Assembly (NCBI GenBank): GCA_025997455.1
Contig: BNUP01000093.1
Location: 1 to 8,675, forward strand
Origin: Fibrobacterales bacterium
Lineage (GTDB): Bacteria; Fibrobacterota; Fibrobacteria; Fibrobacterales; Fibrobacteraceae
DNA: 8,675 nt
Direction: 5' to 3'
Below the pieces are notes generated by a model that had not been told where the DNA came from, did no database searches, and saw nothing but the letters and a program-made list of their open reading frames with translations. The position numbers and the translations under genes are program-made. Every line of letters begins with the position of its first letter. Within the stretch, counting starts at the first letter, position 1. Shown in pieces: positions 6,047 through 8,675 of the stretch.

Positions 6047-6540
6047 AGTTTAATGCTCCGCGGGTCAAAAGATTCAATAAAAGTAAGGGAAGCCAATGCT
6101 TTGGCATTACAAAAAACAATTTTATCATAAAGTTTTTTAATTTTTAGTGCGGATAGTGTTTGTTCTTTATTTAAAATATGTTGTTCGTATAATTGTAGGG
6201 TTGTATAAACATCATCGTTTGCTACCGGACTAATAATTACATCATGCAATTTTCCCGCATATTTTCCTCGACGGTTTTGCATCACAAAATCAAGCCATGA
6301 CCTACTGGCCGAACTAAACTGCAATACATCCAATTCTTGTTTTGCTTTATCCAAGTCAATTTCATAAACGCTGACAAATTGAGAGTTTGTTTTTGTCCTA
6401 GTCATTACCTTTGAGGCAAAATCCATCGCCTGCTTTTTATTGGTTGTGGTATAATAACCAGATCCAAAATCAAGCGCTCGGACAGATTCAATAACCCTAG
6501 GCTTATCAACAATCACATTGCTTCCATGGTATAATTTCAT
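6043..6540 (-). CDS. DUF3990 family protein, ADP-ribosyltransferase-like, possible toxin
   Basis: This 165-residue cytoplasmic protein matches the DUF3990 pattern over its whole length. Key positions are Tyr4-His5-Gly6-Ser7, Asp24-Phe25-Gly26-Ser27-Gly28-Tyr29-Tyr30-Thr31, Val-Tyr-Glu (58-60), Trp-Leu-Asp-Phe-Val (82-86), Asp-Val-Ile-Ile-Ser-Pro-Val-Ala (100-107) and a C-terminal Lys-Ile-Val-Phe-Cys-Asn-Ala-Lys-Ala-Leu. The first two motifs correspond in form and order to the His and Tyr motifs of H-Y-E ADP-ribosyltransferases (Leu-x-His-Gly-Ser/Thr and Gly-x-Gly-x-Tyr). The third, catalytic Glu expected before the last strand is not obvious; Asp139 or Lys140 lies near that place, so activity and NAD use are unproven. 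The gene leads a tight operon with two small genes. It starts one base after the methyltransferase remnant with a strong purine-rich Shine-Dalgarno stretch. Toxin or defence effector is the favoured inference. Confidence 0.85.
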   Translation of the reverse strand: MKLYHGSNVIVDKPRVIESVRALDFGSGYYTTTNKKQAMDFASKVMTRTKTNSQFVSVYEIDLDKAKQELDVLQFSSASRSWLDFVMQNRRGKYAGKLHDVIISPVANDDVYTTLQLYEQHILNKEQTLSALKIKKLYDKIVFCNAKALASLTFIESFDPRSIKL

Positions 6541-6541
6541 A

Positions 6542-6691
6542 TTACTCCCCGCCCTCCATAATTTTTATCTCCTCCGCCGTCAATCCATATAATCCATAAA
6601 CCAATTGGTCAATTTTCATATCAACAAATATAGTAATCTCTGGAGAACTCCCCTCAACTCCCAAAATCCGTGCAATGATGTCGCGGTTCAT
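6542..6691 (-). pseudogene. Remnant of an Eco57I/PglX-type methyltransferase C-terminus
   Basis: The minus-strand frame ends in 25 residues (6542-6619) that look like the extreme C-terminus of type IIG or BREX-type methyltransferases: Ile-Asp-Gln-Leu-Val-Tyr, Leu-Tyr-Gly-Leu-Thr, Glu-Glu-Ile-Lys-Ile. In an intact enzyme this follows more than a thousand residues of methyltransferase and target-recognition sequence. Here the upstream 72 bases (6620-6691) are not recognisable and beyond them is repeat DNA. The fragment is best read as what was left when the cassette moved or an R-M locus decayed. Alternatively it serves as a short leader peptide whose translation opens the DUF3990 start one base downstream. 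Confidence 0.55.
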
Positions 6692-6707
6692 GCACTCGTT
6701 GAGGATT

Positions 6708-6797
6708 ACACTTTCAACTCTTGCACTGCCGAGTTCTCCACAACTTTCAACTATCCACTTTACACTTTCAACTCCTGCACTGCCAAGTTTCCCCACA
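6708..6797. repeat. 54-base-period imperfect direct repeat beside the MetH-domain gene
   Basis: Two related units start at 6708 and 6762 (ACACTTTCAACTC, then TTGCACTGCC or CTGCACTGCC, then a pyrimidine-rich tail). A partial unit (AACTTTCAACTATCCACTTT) lies in the middle. The pyrimidine-strand bias and the short CTTTCAACT core resemble dispersed intergenic repeats in some AT-rich bacterial genomes. The array ends about 45 bases before the first MetH-like codon. Confidence 0.7.
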
Positions 6798-6840
6798 CCC
6801 TACCTGCATCGTCGCGTGCAAACTTTCTACCTTCCCCCAA

Positions 6841-7626
6841 ATGCCTCCTTTTCTCGGTATCAAGGTTTTTCGTGAAATAAACATCGCGGAAATAGTTCCG
6901 CTTATAAATTGGAAAATGTATTTCACGGCGTGGGATTTGCAAGCCTCGCTTTATACCGAAGAACATCGAAAATTAGAGGAAGATTCTCGAATTATCTTAA
7001 AGGAAATTGTTGAACGAAAATTATTAAAAGCAAATGCGGTAGCGGGATTTTTTGAAGTTCGGCGCAAAGAAGACTCCCTTACGGTTTTAACATCCGGTGC
7101 TACTGAAAGTTTGCATTTTCTCCGTCAGCAAACCGCACAAGAGGGCAAACCATTTTTAAGCATTGCAGATTTTTTTAATCCAAGAGAAATAGACTATATA
7201 GGATTATTTGCCGCTACCGCAGGTATAGGAGCAGATGAACTCGCAAATGAATTTAGAGAAAAAAACGATGATTATTCGGCGTTTATAGTGCGGCTTCTCG
7301 CCGACCGCTTGGCGGAGGCTCTTACCGAAAAACTTCACAGGGACATTTTGGGCGGAGTCGGCATAAGAGCCGCTCCCGGATACCCCGCTTGCCCCGACCA
7401 CACAGAAAAAGCGACAATTTGGAAATTGCTCGAACCAGAAAAAAATGCAGGAATATTTCTTAGCGAAAACTATGCTATGATTCCAGTTGCCTCCGAATGC
7501 GGCTACTTCATTTTGCATCCGCAGAGTAATTACTTCAAAATCGGCAAAATCGGCGAAGACCAATTGCAGGACTACGCAAAACGAAAAGGAATGAACGCGG
7601 AAGAACTGAGAAAGTGGATTGCATAA
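6841..7626 (+). CDS. B12-dependent methionine synthase activation domain, stand-alone or 5'-truncated metH
   Basis: This is a 261-residue protein homologous to the C-terminal AdoMet-binding domain of MetH. In MetH this domain methylates inactive cob(II)alamin during reductive reactivation. Matches run from Phe-Leu-Gly-Ile-Lys-Val-Phe (4-10), Ile-Asn-Trp (22-24), Leu-Arg-Gln-Gln-Thr (94-98), Ala-Asp-Phe (109-111) and Ala-Asp-Arg-Leu-Ala-Glu-Ala (154-160) to Gly-Ile-Arg-Ala-Ala-Pro-Gly-Tyr-Pro-Ala-Cys-Pro (174-185), His-Thr-Glu-Lys (187-190) and Asp-Tyr-Ala-Lys-Arg-Lys-Gly (244-250). Arg176 and Tyr181 fit the AdoMet-contacting Arg and Tyr of E. coli MetH. The stretch between Leu-His (165-166) and Gly-Ile-Arg is about 20 residues shorter than in E. 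coli. Homocysteine, folate and cobalamin modules are absent. The ATG at 6841 has no Shine-Dalgarno site and adjoins repeat DNA, so this may be a 5'-deleted metH rather than a functional split subunit. uppP follows 39 bases downstream. Confidence 0.88.
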   Translation: MPPFLGIKVFREINIAEIVPLINWKMYFTAWDLQASLYTEEHRKLEEDSRIILKEIVERKLLKANAVAGFFEVRRKEDSLTVLTSGATESLHFLRQQTAQEGKPFLSIADFFNPREIDYIGLFAATAGIGADELANEFREKNDDYSAFIVRLLADRLAEALTEKLHRDILGGVGIRAAPGYPACPDHTEKATIWKLLEPEKNAGIFLSENYAMIPVASECGYFILHPQSNYFKIGKIGEDQLQDYAKRKGMNAEELRKWIA

Positions 7627-7665
7627 TAAATGCTGATTACCGCAAAAATTTTCTAAACTCCCCCA

Positions 7666-8442
7666 ATGCTTGAAGCAATTATAATAGGTCTTGTAGAGGG
7701 ATTAACCGAATTTTTACCCGTATCTTCTACGGGGCATTTGTTAATCGCAGAATATTTTTTAGAAAGCCATAAAAGCGATGCTTTTAATGTGCTTATACAG
7801 ATGGGACCAATTGTCGCATCGGTTTTGGTGTTTTGGCAAGATATTTTGAAATTCTTCACCGAGTGGAAAAATCCCGAACAAAAAGATTACGCATTGAAGT
7901 TGGCGGTGTCTTTTTTCATAACCTGTGCAGGCGGCTTTATCGCAAAAAAAATGGGTTTGAAACTTCCCGAAACAATTTTACCTGTTACAATTGCGGTAAT
8001 TGTAGGGGCATTTATCATTATCTTTGCAGAGCGAAAGGCTAAGACAAAAAAATTAAATTCAAATTTGACTTGGGCGGTTGTTGTTGCGGTGGCGCTTGGG
8101 CAAATTGCGGCGGCGGTTTTTCCCGGTGCAAGTCGTTCCGGTATGGCGATTATGGGTGCACTCCTGCTCGGCTTTGCACGACCCGATGCCGTTAAGTTTG
8201 CATTTTTAGTCGGGATTCCCACTATGTTTGCCGCAGGCGGTTATCAACTCCTCGATGCCATAAAAGACGGGCAGGGTGCAAATCTCATTACGGCGGAGTC
8301 AATGGGTGCTTTTGCCGTTGCAACCATTTCCGCGTGGCTCTCCGTTGTGTGGCTTTTGCGCTTTGTTCAAACGAACACTTTTATTCCTTTTGCAATATAC
8401 AGATTACTCCTCGGCGCAGTGCTTTTGGCGGTTGTGCTGTAA
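7666..8442 (+). CDS. uppP: Undecaprenyl-diphosphate phosphatase (BacA family)
   Basis: UppP removes one phosphate from undecaprenyl diphosphate at the cytoplasmic membrane, regenerating the lipid carrier for peptidoglycan and other wall polymers. Excess enzyme gives bacitracin resistance. The 258-residue product is near the usual 265-275. Motifs: Glu-Gly-Leu-Thr-Glu-Phe-Leu-Pro-Val-Ser-Ser-Thr-Gly-His at residues 11-24 (catalytic Glu pair 11 and 15, His24) and Pro-Gly-Ala-Ser-Arg-Ser-Gly at 153-159 with Arg157. Several hydrophobic segments cover most of the chain. The residue after Arg-Ser-Gly is Met rather than the common Ala, a minor variation. The start is set by the family's typical Met-Leu-Glu-Ala-Ile N-terminus, though no Shine-Dalgarno site precedes it (CCCCCA instead). 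It is probably transcribed with the MetH-domain gene and converges on the phosphatase gene. Confidence 0.96.
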   Translation: MLEAIIIGLVEGLTEFLPVSSTGHLLIAEYFLESHKSDAFNVLIQMGPIVASVLVFWQDILKFFTEWKNPEQKDYALKLAVSFFITCAGGFIAKKMGLKLPETILPVTIAVIVGAFIIIFAERKAKTKKLNSNLTWAVVVAVALGQIAAAVFPGASRSGMAIMGALLLGFARPDAVKFAFLVGIPTMFAAGGYQLLDAIKDGQGANLITAESMGAFAVATISAWLSVVWLLRFVQTNTFIPFAIYRLLLGAVLLAVVL

Positions 8443-8446
8443 TACC

Positions 8447-8476
8447 AAAAACACGCTGGGTGACCACCGGTCGCCC
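8447..8476 (-). terminator. Putative terminator of the phosphatase gene (right-arm copy)
   Basis: This is the mirror of 200-229: an 8-position stem with a 3-base loop followed, on the minus strand, by a T-run (A-run at 8447-8451 on the plus strand). It lies between the convergent uppP and phosphatase stops. For uppP, on the plus strand, the same hairpin pairs better (one G.T wobble instead of a mismatch) but has no T-run. Confidence 0.45.
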
Positions 8477-8496
8477 GCCCGCCATTGATAATCCCC

Positions 8497-8673
8497 TCAA
8501 AACTCCATCAACAAGTAAGTAATATCGTCTGTTTGCTCGGTATCGCCGCGCCACTTTGAGAGAGTTTCTAATAAAGATTTGCTGAAATTAGACAAGTCTA
8601 TGGGGCTGTTCTTACGGACAAACTCCACAAAATGCTCAAGCCCGTATGCCTCTCGCGCCGCATTAAAAGTTTC
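8497..8673 (-). CDS. SpoIIE/RsbU-type PP2C phosphatase, C-terminal fragment (right-arm copy)
   Basis: This is the mirror of 3-179: 58 residues entering from the window edge, with the terminal Gln-Thr-Asp-Asp-Ile-Thr signature of the family. It is truncated by the end of the sequence, not by mutation. That both ends of the window cut this gene at the same codon is part of the evidence that the contig ends where foldback copying or read coverage ended. Confidence 0.75.
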   Translation of the reverse strand, partial: ETFNAAREAYGLEHFVEFVRKNSPIDLSNFSKSLLETLSKWRGDTEQTDDITYLLMEF

Positions 8674-8675
8674 AA

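Larger units (their letters stand above)
4494..8675. repeat. Right arm of the perfect inverted repeat (native orientation)
   Basis: This is the reverse complement of 1-4182. Unlike the left arm, its inner boundary joins the centre in a natural gene context: typA stop, short leader, Shine-Dalgarno site, co-directional AT-hook gene. It is therefore taken as the original template and the left arm as its copy. Confidence 0.9.

Noticed and set aside
1..8675. Palindrome as a composite transposon, linear-plasmid telomere or rRNA-like duplicated operon
   Set aside because: No transposase, resolvase, protelomerase or terminal-repeat signatures are visible; the arms hold housekeeping genes; and the left junction cuts typA in mid-gene at a microhomology.

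Overview
The window is one large inverted repeat. Bases 1-4182 and 4494-8675 are reverse complements of each other, so base i pairs with base 8676-i. They flank a single-copy 311-base centre (4183-4493). Every gene in the arms therefore appears twice, once per strand, and the window really holds about 4.5 kb of distinct sequence. The symmetry runs exactly to both window ends, which suggests a complete contig rather than a random slice of a longer one.

The two arm/centre junctions are not equivalent. Across the right junction (4493/4494) the sequence reads like a normal bacterial gene string: the last 99 codons of the translational GTPase gene typA/bipA, a 44-base gap with a good Shine-Dalgarno site, then a small AT-hook protein gene on the same strand. 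Across the left junction (4182/4183) the typA frame breaks off at its conserved Glu-Arg-Gly and runs into the antisense of the AT-hook gene's 5' end. The octamer GAACGCGG sits at this break (4175-4182), and its reverse complement CCGCGTTC sits at 4494-4501. The simplest reading is snap-back self-priming at an 8-base microhomology. This could be a multiple-displacement-amplification or library chimera, or less likely a real foldback duplication in the cell. The native order is best read from about 4183 to 8675.

Read that way the native segment is: typA 3' end > AT-hook protein > two-pass membrane protein of unknown function, all on +. Next comes a convergent, tightly coupled three-gene cassette on - (DUF3990 ADP-ribosyltransferase-like protein, a 79-residue small protein, and a DUF3791 protein), preceded by a remnant of a restriction-modification methyltransferase C-terminus and a 54-base-period repeat. 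Then follow a stand-alone or 5'-truncated MetH activation domain > uppP (undecaprenyl-diphosphate phosphatase) on +, and a convergent 3' end of a SpoIIE/RsbU-type PP2C phosphatase on - at the contig edge. The left arm repeats this in mirror image.

The organism is a bacterium with a moderately AT-rich genome, cobalamin-dependent methionine synthesis and mixed use of Shine-Dalgarno sites. The extracytoplasmic domain of the membrane protein and the short simple repeats loosely recall Fibrobacterota or Bacteroidota-type gut bacteria, but I cannot assign a phylum. The accessory part is the DUF3990/DUF3791 cassette. It lies between two genes that both look cut (the membrane protein lacks any output domain, metH lacks its 5' part), which suggests a horizontally acquired toxin-antitoxin-like or defence-like module. 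The palindrome itself is probably not a biological system.
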